13,100 nt of DNA from Coriobacteriaceae bacterium (GTDB lineage Bacteria > Actinomycetota > Coriobacteriia > Anaerosomatales > D1FN1-002), in assembly GCA_013824215.1 (NCBI GenBank), contig PNNM01000028.1, positions 1 to 13,100 of the forward strand, in the 5' to 3' direction. Positions 1 to 6,884 of the stretch are shown here, piece after piece (position 1 is the first letter of the stretch; each line of letters begins with the position of its first letter). Both the position numbers and the translations under genes were made by a program. The notes beneath the pieces were generated by a model. That model made no database searches and was not told the origin of the DNA. It saw only the letters and a program-made list of their open reading frames with translations.

Positions 1-618
1 ACCGCCGCCGAGACCACGCACCTGCGCGACGCTGCCGAAGGAGAAGCCCGGGACGAAGTACTGAGCCAGCGCGAGCAGACCGATCCCGACACCTGTGAGC
101 GAGAGTGTCCGGACCACGCGCGCGAGCAGGCGCTCGTCGCGAACGATGTTGGCGTACATGAGCGCGAAGGCCCACAGCACCGCGACTCGCGCGACCGACA
201 TCGCCGTGGTCTGCGGGGCGAGCGAGGCGGGCAGGGACATGAGGCCCGCGACGACGAGCAGCCCCGCGCCCGCGTCCACCACCGAGAAACGGAGCCATCG
301 GCGGCCCTCGGCGAGGATGCGCAGCGCCCACGAGGCGAGGCAGACCAGCAGGACGAGCTGGAAGACGGTGACCGGCACCGGCTCGGCAACGAGGCGCCCG
401 TAGATGTCGAGCGGCAGGGTGAACAGCAACCCGACGATCCCCCACTCGAGCCGCCACAGAGCGACGCCTGCCACCGCCAGCGCGGCGAGGGCGGCGAGCG
501 CCGGCAGCGGCCCCTGCGGGACGAGCACGACCGATGCGGCCGCCAGCGCGCCAGCGGCGAGAGCGGCGAGCGCCCAGGGCGCGTCGGTGCGCAGGCGCGG
601 TGCGAGCGCGTCAACCAT
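1..618 (-). CDS. O-antigen ligase/polymerase-like membrane protein, 3' part beyond window
   Basis: Reading leftwards from an ATG at 618 gives 206 open codons with no stop before the window edge, so only the N-terminal half is visible. The translation is strongly hydrophobic, with likely membrane segments near residues 14-33, 37-54, 58-72, 83-101, 114-131, 141-156 and 172-190. A short loop reads LPLDIYGRLV, a Pro/Asp-containing turn between helices 3 and 4 of the kind seen in O-antigen ligase/polymerase (Wzy_C/WaaL-type) proteins. Such proteins polymerise undecaprenyl-linked repeat units or transfer them to an acceptor on the outer face of the membrane. The start overlaps the last codons of the upstream glycosyltransferase (ATGGTTGA, eight bases shared), so translation is probably coupled. 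The diagnostic large periplasmic-type loop and Wzy_C motif would lie outside the window, so ligase and polymerase cannot be told apart here. Confidence 0.72.
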   Translation of the reverse strand, partial: MVDALAPRLRTDAPWALAALAAGALAAASVVLVPQGPLPALAALAALAVAGVALWRLEWGIVGLLFTLPLDIYGRLVAEPVPVTVFQLVLLVCLASWALRILAEGRRWLRFSVVDAGAGLLVVAGLMSLPASLAPQTTAMSVARVAVLWAFALMYANIVRDERLLARVVRTLSLTGVGIGLLALAQYFVPGFSFGSVAQVRGLGGG

Positions 619-1930
619 GCGCGCCGCCTGTCACCGCATCGAGCAGGCCCGCGAGCTCGGCGGCCTGTGCGCGACGGTCGAAGCGCGCCACCCCGACCGC
701 GTCGGGCTCGGCGAGAGGCGTGCCAGCCGACTTGGCCTCGGCGATGCGAACGAGGGCCGCGGCGATCGCGGGCACGTCGCCGTCGGCGGCCACGAGCCCT
801 GCGTGCAGCTCCGCGATCAGGTCCGCCGCCGCCCCGCGCGTCGGGCCGACGAGCAGCACCGGCAGGCCCATGCCGAGGTACTCGAAGACCTTGCCGGTCA
901 GCACCGAGGCCGATCCCGGCTCGTCGGTGATGACGACGAGGCCCGCGTCGGCCCGGGCGAGCACGGCGAGCGCCTCGTGGTGCGGCAGGTAGCCGTGCGC
1001 GACCACGTGCGCACCGATGCCGAGCGCCTCGGCCTGCGCGGTGAGCAGCTCCGGCTCGGGGCCGACGAACTCGAACCGCAGGCCAGCAGCGGCCCCGCCC
1101 GCACGGATCGCCTCGGCGAACCCGGCGAGGAAGTGACGCGGGTCGTGCGAGCCGTAGAAGCGGCCCATGTACGTGACGGTGGGTGGGCCCTGCGGCGCGG
1201 GCGCGTGCGGCGGCAGATCGGCCGGGTCGTAGCCGTTCGGCAGGACGTGCACTTCGCGGGCGCCGAGGGCGCGCGCCTCGTCGGCGATAGGGCCTGAGAC
1301 GGCGGTGACCGCCGCCGCGGCCTTCAGCACGGCGCGCTCGAGCTTGAGCGACCGCGAGCGGTGGAGACCGGTGGCGAAGCGGATGCCCGGGTTGTCGCGC
1401 CATGCGTCGCGCATGTCGGCGACGAAAGGGACACCGAGTTCGGCAGCGGCGCGCATCCCCGCGACGAGCACCGAGTGCGGCGGCCCGGTCGCGATCACGG
1501 CGCGCACGCCCGCGCGCCTGCCCTCGCGCACGGCAGCCTCGGCGGCGTCGCGCGCCCACAGGACCGCGTCGTCCGGAACGGCGACCCAGCTCGAGATGCG
1601 GCCCGAGAGCGGCTGCGTACGCGCCGCGGGTGCGGCTGTGGGGCCAGCGCCCGCGCTGCCGCCGCGCCCGAGCGCGCGCTTGAGCGGACGGAGCGCGCCC
1701 GCGATCGCTCCGGCCACATGGCGCCCTGGAAGGCGCGTCACCGGTACGGTCGCGACCTCGGCCATGAGCGAGGAGTCGAGTGGACGGCCCTGCGCAGGCT
1801 CGGCGCAGACCACGACCGGCTCCCATCCGTGCTCGGGCAGGTAGCGGGCGAACTTGGCCATGCGCTGGACACCGGCCCCGCCCGAGGGCGGGAACTCGTA
1901 GGTGAGCATGAGGACCTTCCTGCCCGCCAC
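611..1930 (-). CDS. Glycosyltransferase family 4 (GT-B fold)
   Basis: A 439-residue cytoplasmic glycosyltransferase, predicted to add one sugar to a lipid-linked repeat unit. The N-terminal Rossmann domain opens with KVLMLTYEFPPSGGAGVQR (residues 5-23), the glycine-rich acceptor-side loop typical of GT4 enzymes, followed by ADMRDAWRDNP (171-181). The C-terminal donor domain has VLPNGYDP (229-236), VTYMGRFYGS (252-261) and GKVFEYLGMGLPVL (346-359), where the acidic residue of FEYLG stands at the second Glu of the EX7E motif. The GTG at 1930 is chosen as start because a GAGGAGAG ribosome site lies just upstream and the family's N-terminal strand begins there; an in-frame ATG at 2020 would run 58 bases into wecB. 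It follows wecB with a 31-base gap and overlaps the next membrane gene, so the three form an operon. The sugar donor cannot be read from sequence. Confidence 0.88.
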   Translation of the reverse strand: MAGRKVLMLTYEFPPSGGAGVQRMAKFARYLPEHGWEPVVVCAEPAQGRPLDSSLMAEVATVPVTRLPGRHVAGAIAGALRPLKRALGRGGSAGAGPTAAPAARTQPLSGRISSWVAVPDDAVLWARDAAEAAVREGRRAGVRAVIATGPPHSVLVAGMRAAAELGVPFVADMRDAWRDNPGIRFATGLHRSRSLKLERAVLKAAAAVTAVSGPIADEARALGAREVHVLPNGYDPADLPPHAPAPQGPPTVTYMGRFYGSHDPRHFLAGFAEAIRAGGAAAGLRFEFVGPEPELLTAQAEALGIGAHVVAHGYLPHHEALAVLARADAGLVVITDEPGSASVLTGKVFEYLGMGLPVLLVGPTRGAAADLIAELHAGLVAADGDVPAIAAALVRIAEAKSAGTPLAEPDAVGVARFDRRAQAAELAGLLDAVTGGAHG

Positions 1931-1933
1931 GCG

Positions 1934-1941
1934 CTCTCCTC
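1934..1941 (-). promoter_or_regulatory. Ribosome binding site deciding the GTG start at 1930
   Basis: On the minus strand this reads GAGGAGAG, a strong anti-16S match three bases before the GTG at 1930. It lies in the short gap after the wecB stop and supports the GTG start over the upstream in-frame ATG at 2020, which is inside wecB. Confidence 0.7.
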
Positions 1942-1961
1942 GGTCCGTCACGACGAAGGCC

Positions 1962-3032
1962 TCAGCCCCCGTAGCGCCGCTCCATCGCCGCAACTGCCTT
2001 GACCGCGGCATGTCCGTCACCGTAGAACTCCGGGCGCTCGGCCGGCCTGACGAAGTCGCGCACGGCCGCCACGATGGCGTCCTCGTCGGTGCCGACTAGC
2101 GTGTTCCATCCCGACTGGATCGTCTCGACCCACTCGGTGGTGTCACGAAGCGTCACGCACGGCACGCCGAAGAAGTACGCCTCCTTCTGCATGCCTCCCG
2201 AGTCGGTGAGCAGCGCGGCCGCCCCGCGCAGCAGTGCGATCGTCTCCATATACGGCACCGGCTCGAGCACGCGGACGCCGGCCGCTTCGACCTGCGCGGC
2301 GAGCCCGAAGCGCTCGAGGTTCTCGGCCGTGCGCGGGTGCAGCGCCCACAGCACCGGCAGCTCGAGGCGCGAAAAGGCGCGCACCACCGAGGCGAGGCGC
2401 TCCGGGTCGTCGCTGTTCGCGGCTCGATGCAAGGTCGCGAGGTGGTAGCCACCCGCCTCGACGCCGAAGGACGCGAGCACCGAGCCGCCATCCGCCGTCT
2501 CGGCGAAGAAGCGCGCCGTGTCGAGCATGACGTCGCCCACGAGCTCGACGCCGTCCGTGACGCCCTCCGCGGCCAAGTTGGCGACCGCCGTGGTCGTGGG
2601 GCAGAGCAGGAGGTCCGAGACGTGGTCCGTCACCACGCGGTTGACCTCCTCGGGCATCGAGCGGTCGAACGAGCGCAGCCCCGCCTCCACGTGCACGAGC
2701 GGCACGCCGAGCTTGGCGGCTGCCAGCGCGCCGGCCAGCGTGGTGTTGGTGTCGCCGTAGACGATGGTCGCGTCCGGTGCGAGCTCGGAGAGCAGCTCCT
2801 CGATGAGCGGCAGCATCTCGCCGGTCATCCGCCCGTGCGTGCCCGAGCCCACAGCGAGGTTGTAGTCGGGTGCGGGGATGCCGAGTTGCTCGAAGAAGAC
2901 CTCGGACATGCCGTGGTCGTAGTGCTGCCCCGAGTGCACCAGCACCTCCTCGTGCTCCGCGCGCAGCGCTTTGCAGATGGGCGCGGCCTTCACGAACTGA
3001 GGCCTCGCCCCGACGATCGATACGATCCTCAT
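1962..3032 (-). CDS. wecB: Non-hydrolysing UDP-N-acetylglucosamine 2-epimerase
   Basis: A 356-residue enzyme of the usual family length that interconverts UDP-GlcNAc and UDP-ManNAc in the cytoplasm. The signature blocks are all present: VGARPQFVKAAP (7-18), HSGQHYDHGM (33-42), GDTNTTLAGALAA (93-105), HVEAGLRSFDRSMPEEVNR (114-132), TLHR (200-203) and LLTDSGGMQKEA (274-285). The acidic residues D94, E116, E128/E129 and H202 occupy the positions known to be catalytic in the WecB family. The ATG at 3032 is chosen because the conserved MRIVSIVGARPQ begins there and a GGGAG site precedes it; an in-frame ATG further upstream (3236) would add 68 residues unlike the family. It heads a leftward operon with a glycosyltransferase and a ligase/polymerase. 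WbpI-type epimerases acting on UDP-GlcNAc(3NAc)A share this fold, so the natural substrate could be a modified GlcNAc nucleotide, given the sugar aminotransferase at the right end of the window. Confidence 0.93.
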   Translation of the reverse strand: MRIVSIVGARPQFVKAAPICKALRAEHEEVLVHSGQHYDHGMSEVFFEQLGIPAPDYNLAVGSGTHGRMTGEMLPLIEELLSELAPDATIVYGDTNTTLAGALAAAKLGVPLVHVEAGLRSFDRSMPEEVNRVVTDHVSDLLLCPTTTAVANLAAEGVTDGVELVGDVMLDTARFFAETADGGSVLASFGVEAGGYHLATLHRAANSDDPERLASVVRAFSRLELPVLWALHPRTAENLERFGLAAQVEAAGVRVLEPVPYMETIALLRGAAALLTDSGGMQKEAYFFGVPCVTLRDTTEWVETIQSGWNTLVGTDEDAIVAAVRDFVRPAERPEFYGDGHAAVKAVAAMERRYGG

Positions 3033-3133
3033 GCGCTCCCGTCCGGACCCGTGTCGTCTGCCGACACCCGACCGCCCGCACCCTCCCGGCGGCCGTTCAT
3101 CGTCGTACATGTTTGCTGATAGAGTAGCGTGTA

Positions 3134-3153
3134 CGCGCCTTGTTCGAGGCGCG
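3134..3153 (+). repeat. Perfect 7-bp inverted repeat (hairpin) upstream of the GT start
   Basis: CGCGCCT (3134-3140) and AGGCGCG (3147-3153) are perfect reverse complements around a six-base loop, TGTTCG. The right arm takes in most of GAGG (3146-3149), the ribosome site that would serve the alternative ATG starts at 3157/3160. It could be a leader hairpin or an operator; the sequence does not decide between them. Confidence 0.5.
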
Positions 3154-3166
3154 CCCATGATGTCAC

Positions 3167-3171
3167 AGGAG
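3167..3171 (+). promoter_or_regulatory. Ribosome binding site favouring the GTG start at 3178
   Basis: ACAGGAG, with core AGGAG at 3167-3171, lies six bases before GTG 3178, where the glycosyltransferase family's N-terminal strand begins. The competing ATGs at 3157 and 3160 have only a GAGG that sits partly in a hairpin arm. Confidence 0.5.
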
Positions 3172-3177
3172 CTGCGC

Positions 3178-4365
3178 GTGCGCATCGGCATGGTGCTGGC
3201 GAACCACCCGTTCCCGCCCGACATACGCGTCAGCAAGGAGGCCGACGCGCTCGCCGCGGGCGGCTATGACACGCTTGTGCTCTGCCGCGCCCGCGCGACG
3301 GACAACCTCTCCGATCGCGTGGGCAATGCGATCGCGGTGCGCCACAGCGTTCATCCCGGTAGGACGCTGAAGCGCCGCGCGGACTCGCTCCGCTACCTCG
3401 CCACCCTCGACTCCCCCTCCTGGCGCCGGGCGATGGTGGACCTCGTCCGCCGCCATGGAGCCGAAGCGCTGCACATCCACGACCTGCCGTACGCCCGCTC
3501 CGGCATCCTGGCCGCACGTGAGGCCGGCGTGCCGGTCGTACTCGACTTCCACGAGAACTACCCGGCCGCACTGGCGCTGTGGAAGCGGCGCCCGATCGAC
3601 AGCCTCATGTTCTCGCCGAAGCGGGCGGCCAAGCTCGAACGCTGGGCGATCACGCAGGCCGACCGGATCGTCGTAGTCGTCGACGAGGCCAAGGAGCGGC
3701 TCGTCGGTCTGGGCGCGGACCCGGACAGGATCGTCGTGTTCGGGAACACCGAGTCGCTCGACATGGCGCGCGGCATCCCGGCACCGCTCGACCTCTCGCG
3801 CGGCCCCCGCATCGTCTACGTCGGCGGGATCGCCGCACATCGGGGACTCGACACGGTCGTGGCCGCGATGCCCGGCATCCTGCACCGCTTCCCGAACGCG
3901 CGGCTCGCGATCATCGGGGAGGGCCACACGCTGCCGGAACTCAAGGCGCAGGCGCACAGGCTCGGCGTCTTGGACGCGATCGAGTTCACGGGCCAGCTGC
4001 CCAAGGACGAGGCGATGGAGCGCGTCCGCGTAGCCACGCTCGGCCTCGTGCCGCACCACCGCTCCCCGCACACCGACGCCACCGTCCCGCACAAGCTGTT
4101 CCAGTACATGGCGCTCGGCCGCCCGGTGCTCGTGAGCGACTGCGCGCCGCTCGCCCGTATCGTGCGCGCGACGGGCGCCGGCGATGTCTTCACCGCCGGC
4201 GAGGCCCCCGACCTGGTCCGCAAGGTCATCGCGCTGTCCGACAACGAGGCCGCGTCGCGCGCTGGCGCCGCCGGCCGCGTCGCCGTCATCTCGCGCTGGA
4301 ACCTCGAGGCCGAGGCTCCCGTCCTCTGCAGCCTCTACGACGAACTGGCCGCCGGGAAGCACTGA
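3178..4365 (+). CDS. Glycosyltransferase family 4, stand-alone gene
   Basis: A 395-residue GT-B glycosyltransferase, cytoplasmic or membrane-associated. The N-terminal domain starts VRIGMVLANHPFPPDIRVSK, the common opening of this GT4 subgroup, and continues with LHIHDLPYARSG (98-109) and VLDFHENYP (121-129). The donor domain shows VYVGGIAAHRGLDT (213-226), IIGEGHTLPELK (245-256), EFTGQLP (269-275) and PHKLFQYMALGRPVLVSDC (304-322). The usual EX7E is degenerate: no Glu stands in the HTDATVPHKLFQ stretch, as in other GT4 enzymes with an H/D-x-x-x-PHKLFEYM pattern. GTG 3178 is preferred for its AGGAG site and family match; ATG at 3157 or 3160 would add six or seven residues. It is transcribed alone, divergent from wecB and convergent with the CWB2 gene, so it may be regulated separately from the other three glycosyltransferases. 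The donor and acceptor are unknown. Confidence 0.88.
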   Translation: MRIGMVLANHPFPPDIRVSKEADALAAGGYDTLVLCRARATDNLSDRVGNAIAVRHSVHPGRTLKRRADSLRYLATLDSPSWRRAMVDLVRRHGAEALHIHDLPYARSGILAAREAGVPVVLDFHENYPAALALWKRRPIDSLMFSPKRAAKLERWAITQADRIVVVVDEAKERLVGLGADPDRIVVFGNTESLDMARGIPAPLDLSRGPRIVYVGGIAAHRGLDTVVAAMPGILHRFPNARLAIIGEGHTLPELKAQAHRLGVLDAIEFTGQLPKDEAMERVRVATLGLVPHHRSPHTDATVPHKLFQYMALGRPVLVSDCAPLARIVRATGAGDVFTAGEAPDLVRKVIALSDNEAASRAGAAGRVAVISRWNLEAEAPVLCSLYDELAAGKH

Positions 4366-4393
4366 GGCGCCCCCGACGTGGGGACTGCGAAGG
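4366..4393. other. Convergent intergenic gap, possible weak terminator
   Basis: Only 28 bases separate the two convergent stop codons. A four-base stem (CCCC 4371-4374, GGGG 4380-4383, loop GACGT) is present, with no T tract on either side, so an intrinsic terminator is doubtful. Confidence 0.2.
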
Positions 4394-6697
4394 TTAGTGA
4401 TACAGGATGTAGGCTGCGCTCGTCTCGACCGCCGGCATGACGGCCGCAGGCCCGCCGAGCACGAACCAGTCCAGCACACCCGCCTTGCGCGCCTTCAGCT
4501 GCGTGGCGGTCTCGGTGGGGATGTAGCTCGGCCACACGAGCTCGACCGGGCCGTTGAAGCGCGCGGCGAGCACACCGCCGGTCAGCGCGTCCGGGAAGTC
4601 GATCCCCGAGCACAGGACGAAGCGCTCCATCGACAGCCCGCGGTCGAAGGCGTAGTCGTTCACCTTCGCCGAGGTCTCGAAGCGGTTCGCGCCCGCGATA
4701 CGCTCGGTGCCCGGACCGACCGCCTCCACGGAGGCCACCACCGTCGCGCCGACGGCCGCCTGACCCCCGATGATCATCACCTTCGCAGGCGCGATCGAGG
4801 CGATCTGGCTTCGGATGGCGCTCGGCAGGAAGTCACGGGCGGTGAGCAGGACCGGATAGCCCTTGCGCGCGGCATACGGCGAGACCGCGAGCGCGTCGGC
4901 GAACGAGTGGCCGGACGCCAGGATCGCCGTGTCACGCGCGCCGCGCACCTTGCGCAGCTCCTTGGCGATAGCGGCCGAGGTACCCCACCGGTCGCTGCCG
5001 GAGATGCGGGTCACCTTGGTCGAGCTGCCGGTGAGCATTCCCTTGATGGCGGTGGAGTTGGCGGCCGTGATGACGCTCGTGCCTCCGACGAGGACGGCCT
5101 TGGACGCGCGCAGCCGGCCGATCTCGGTCCGCACCTCGGAATCCACCGTGTTGCTCGCCACGAGCAGGATCGGCGCGCGGTAGGCGTGGGCGAGCGGGAC
5201 GGCGCACAGCGCGTCGGGGTAGTCGCCCTGGAAGGCGATCACCACGGTGGTGCATCCCGACGGGAACGCGCGCGCGCTCACCAGCGCCGAGGTCTTGGCG
5301 CGGCTCGTTCCGCCGATGCGCTCCGATTCCGGGACCATCTCGCGCTGTATGAAGCCGCCCGGCCCCCACAGGAACACCTTGTGGATGTAGTTGGTGAAGT
5401 CGTTGTCCCACTCGCAGAACAGCACGCGCGCGGGTCCGTTGCCGGTCACGATCTGCGGGTCGTTGTACCGCGCCCACGGTCCGGGGCTGGCCTTGAGCGT
5501 ACCGAGCGACGCCCAGGAGACCGCCGATGCGTCGGTCGAGGTCCAGCGCGTGATGTCGCCGCCGCGCAGGGCGTACTCGTTGGGCAGAGCGTTCTCGTCG
5601 GCGAAGCCGCCGGTGGTCAGGTACGCCGTGACCGTCCCGTCGGCGCTCACCTCGAAGTCTGCCGCGTCGAAGAACTGGTCGGTGGCAGCGATGTTGGCTG
5701 GTGCGCTCCACGTCGCGTTGCCGCTGGACCAGCGCGTGAAACGCCACTGGTAGGAGCCGGGGCCGCCGTTCTCCGCGAGATAGAGGATCCCGGCCGCGGT
5801 AGCGCTGTCCGAGCGGTGCACCACCACCTGGTTGGTGCGCGTCGACGCCCCAGCCTGCTCGATGCGTGCCTTGGCGTCCATCTCGGCCTTGTCGCGCACG
5901 GCCGTCGTGGTCCCCGTGATGCTCCACCACGTGGTGGTCGCCGGCCTGCTCGTGAGGTAGTAGAGGCCGTAGCGCGCCGACGGATCGGTCCGGCCGCCCC
6001 CCACGATGTAGTCCTTCCAGACCGCAGCCGCGTGGATCGTGTCCGAGGTGTCCTGGTCGAAGTCGACGTACCACCAGTTGTCGGCGTCCGCACGGACGAC
6101 CTCGAACGGCTGCGTCCACGTGACTCCGCTGTCGAACGAGGTCATGCTCACCCAGGAGCCCGGACCGTAGTCGCCCGACCGGTAGAAGAGCGTCATCGTG
6201 CCGTCAGAGCTGACGAACGGCTGTGGGTAGGTCGCCTTGATCGGATACGGCCCACCGCCGTCGCTCCAGCGCACGGTGCCCATGGAAGTCCAGCTCGCGG
6301 CGCTCGACGGGTTCGTGCTGCGAGAATGGAACAGCTCGTTGCCGTGCGCGCCGTAGAAGACGTGGATGTAACCCTGCTTGTCGACGAGGATCGCCGGGGC
6401 CCCGTGCGGGTCGCTCGTCTGCGGGTTGTCGCCGGCGGCCACGGGGGTGGTCCAGCGGCTGGCGGTGTGGTCGTACTCGGCGACGTAGGGGTCGAGACCG
6501 AAGCCCTGGTAGGCGACGAACGTCTTGTTCATGGCCGGGTCGTAGAGGGCCTCCGGCGAGATCACCATCGCTTCGTAGACGGCGTTGCCGGAGGCTTCAT
6601 CCTCGAAGAAGTCGGCCATGAACGCCGAGGCGGGCGTCACGGCCGCGAGAACGAAGACGGCACAGGAAACCAGGACGAACAGCTTGCGTGCGGTCAT
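4394..6697 (-). CDS. Secreted BNR/Asp-box beta-propeller protein with three CWB2 cell-wall-binding repeats
   Basis: A 767-residue exported protein. Residues 1-25 form a signal peptide (ARK, hydrophobic core, cleavage likely after TPASA). Residues about 30-450 look like a sialidase-type beta-propeller: one canonical Asp box SFDSGVTW (187-194), degenerate ones such as STDASAVSW (387-395), and the stretch HGAPAILVDKQGYIHVFYG (98-116), which recalls BNR_4-type families that include some polysaccharide lyases. Residues about 459-762 hold three CWB2 (PF04122-type) repeats, opening with ERIGGTSR, TRISGSDRWGTS and ERIAGANRFETS, each followed by a DALA/PDAL block and VLVGG, MIIGG or VLGGP. In Clostridioides difficile three such repeats hold proteins on a secondary wall polymer. 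The ATG at 6697 is chosen because the signal peptide starts there, after a GGGGGGAAGAG leader. It is a single-gene unit in the middle of the glycan locus. Whether the propeller is an enzyme or a binding module is unknown; no catalytic set can be assigned. Confidence 0.88.
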   Translation of the reverse strand: MTARKLFVLVSCAVFVLAAVTPASAFMADFFEDEASGNAVYEAMVISPEALYDPAMNKTFVAYQGFGLDPYVAEYDHTASRWTTPVAAGDNPQTSDPHGAPAILVDKQGYIHVFYGAHGNELFHSRSTNPSSAASWTSMGTVRWSDGGGPYPIKATYPQPFVSSDGTMTLFYRSGDYGPGSWVSMTSFDSGVTWTQPFEVVRADADNWWYVDFDQDTSDTIHAAAVWKDYIVGGGRTDPSARYGLYYLTSRPATTTWWSITGTTTAVRDKAEMDAKARIEQAGASTRTNQVVVHRSDSATAAGILYLAENGGPGSYQWRFTRWSSGNATWSAPANIAATDQFFDAADFEVSADGTVTAYLTTGGFADENALPNEYALRGGDITRWTSTDASAVSWASLGTLKASPGPWARYNDPQIVTGNGPARVLFCEWDNDFTNYIHKVFLWGPGGFIQREMVPESERIGGTSRAKTSALVSARAFPSGCTTVVIAFQGDYPDALCAVPLAHAYRAPILLVASNTVDSEVRTEIGRLRASKAVLVGGTSVITAANSTAIKGMLTGSSTKVTRISGSDRWGTSAAIAKELRKVRGARDTAILASGHSFADALAVSPYAARKGYPVLLTARDFLPSAIRSQIASIAPAKVMIIGGQAAVGATVVASVEAVGPGTERIAGANRFETSAKVNDYAFDRGLSMERFVLCSGIDFPDALTGGVLAARFNGPVELVWPSYIPTETATQLKARKAGVLDWFVLGGPAAVMPAVETSAAYILYH

Positions 6698-6884
6698 CTC
6701 TTCCCCCCACGAACGACTCGGCACACCGATCGGGCGCCCCGCGAAGGGGGCTGCGCCTCGGCCAGTATAGCCCAACGGCCGGGGGCCTCCGACAATCGGG
6801 TAGACTGCCGAGTGAAAGCCGTCCGGGTTACGGAGCGGTGTCGGAACGCGGCACATCGCCGCAGGTGAGCGGAGCATTCCCTCC
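6698..6884. promoter_or_regulatory. Divergent intergenic region between the CWB2 gene and the flippase operon
   Basis: These 187 bases must carry promoters for both directions. For the minus strand, TATACT (plus-strand 6764-6769) is a good -10 box; the only -35-like element, TTGTCG (6790-6795), sits 20 bases away, which is long. For the plus strand, TAGACT (6801-6806) could be a -10 box without a clear -35. A hairpin, GCCCC/GGGGC (6736-6740 and 6747-6751), would lie in the 5' leader of the CWB2 transcript. GGAG at 6871-6874 is the probable ribosome site of the flippase. Confidence 0.35.

Larger units (their letters stand above)
3033..3177. promoter_or_regulatory. Divergent intergenic region, probable promoters for wecB and the GT at 3178
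   Basis: This 145-base gap separates two outward-reading genes, so it must hold both promoters. Its middle (about 3095-3133) is the least GC-rich part. On the plus strand TTCATC (3096-3101) and TAGAGT (3120-3125) are a weak -35/-10 pair with an 18-base spacer. No convincing box pair was found for the minus strand. A hairpin follows at 3134-3153. Promoter positions are inference. Confidence 0.35.

Noticed and set aside
3033..3236. Longer wecB start at 3236
   Set aside because: It would add 68 residues not found in the family and overlap the divergent glycosyltransferase and both promoters; MRIVSIVGARPQ at 3032 is the normal N-terminus.
4371..4383. CCCC/GGGG stem between convergent genes as an intrinsic terminator
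   Set aside because: The stem is only four base pairs and no T tract follows on either strand.
6662..6673. Possible lipobox LVSC at residues 9-12 of the CWB2 protein
   Set aside because: The pattern fits, but a cysteine at position 12 leaves too short a hydrophobic core, and a good signal peptidase I site (TPASA, residues 21-25) follows; CWB2 repeats already provide wall attachment.
4184..6868. An 894-codon plus-strand open frame opposite the propeller-CWB2 gene
   Set aside because: It is an antisense shadow: the translation is rich in Arg, Gly, His and Val with no domain, while the minus strand encodes a signal peptide, propeller and three CWB2 repeats. Long stop-free antisense frames are expected at this GC content.
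6698..6884. A cyclic di-GMP (GEMM) riboswitch upstream of the CWB2 gene or flippase
   Set aside because: I looked for the conserved GEMM core blocks on both strands and did not see them.
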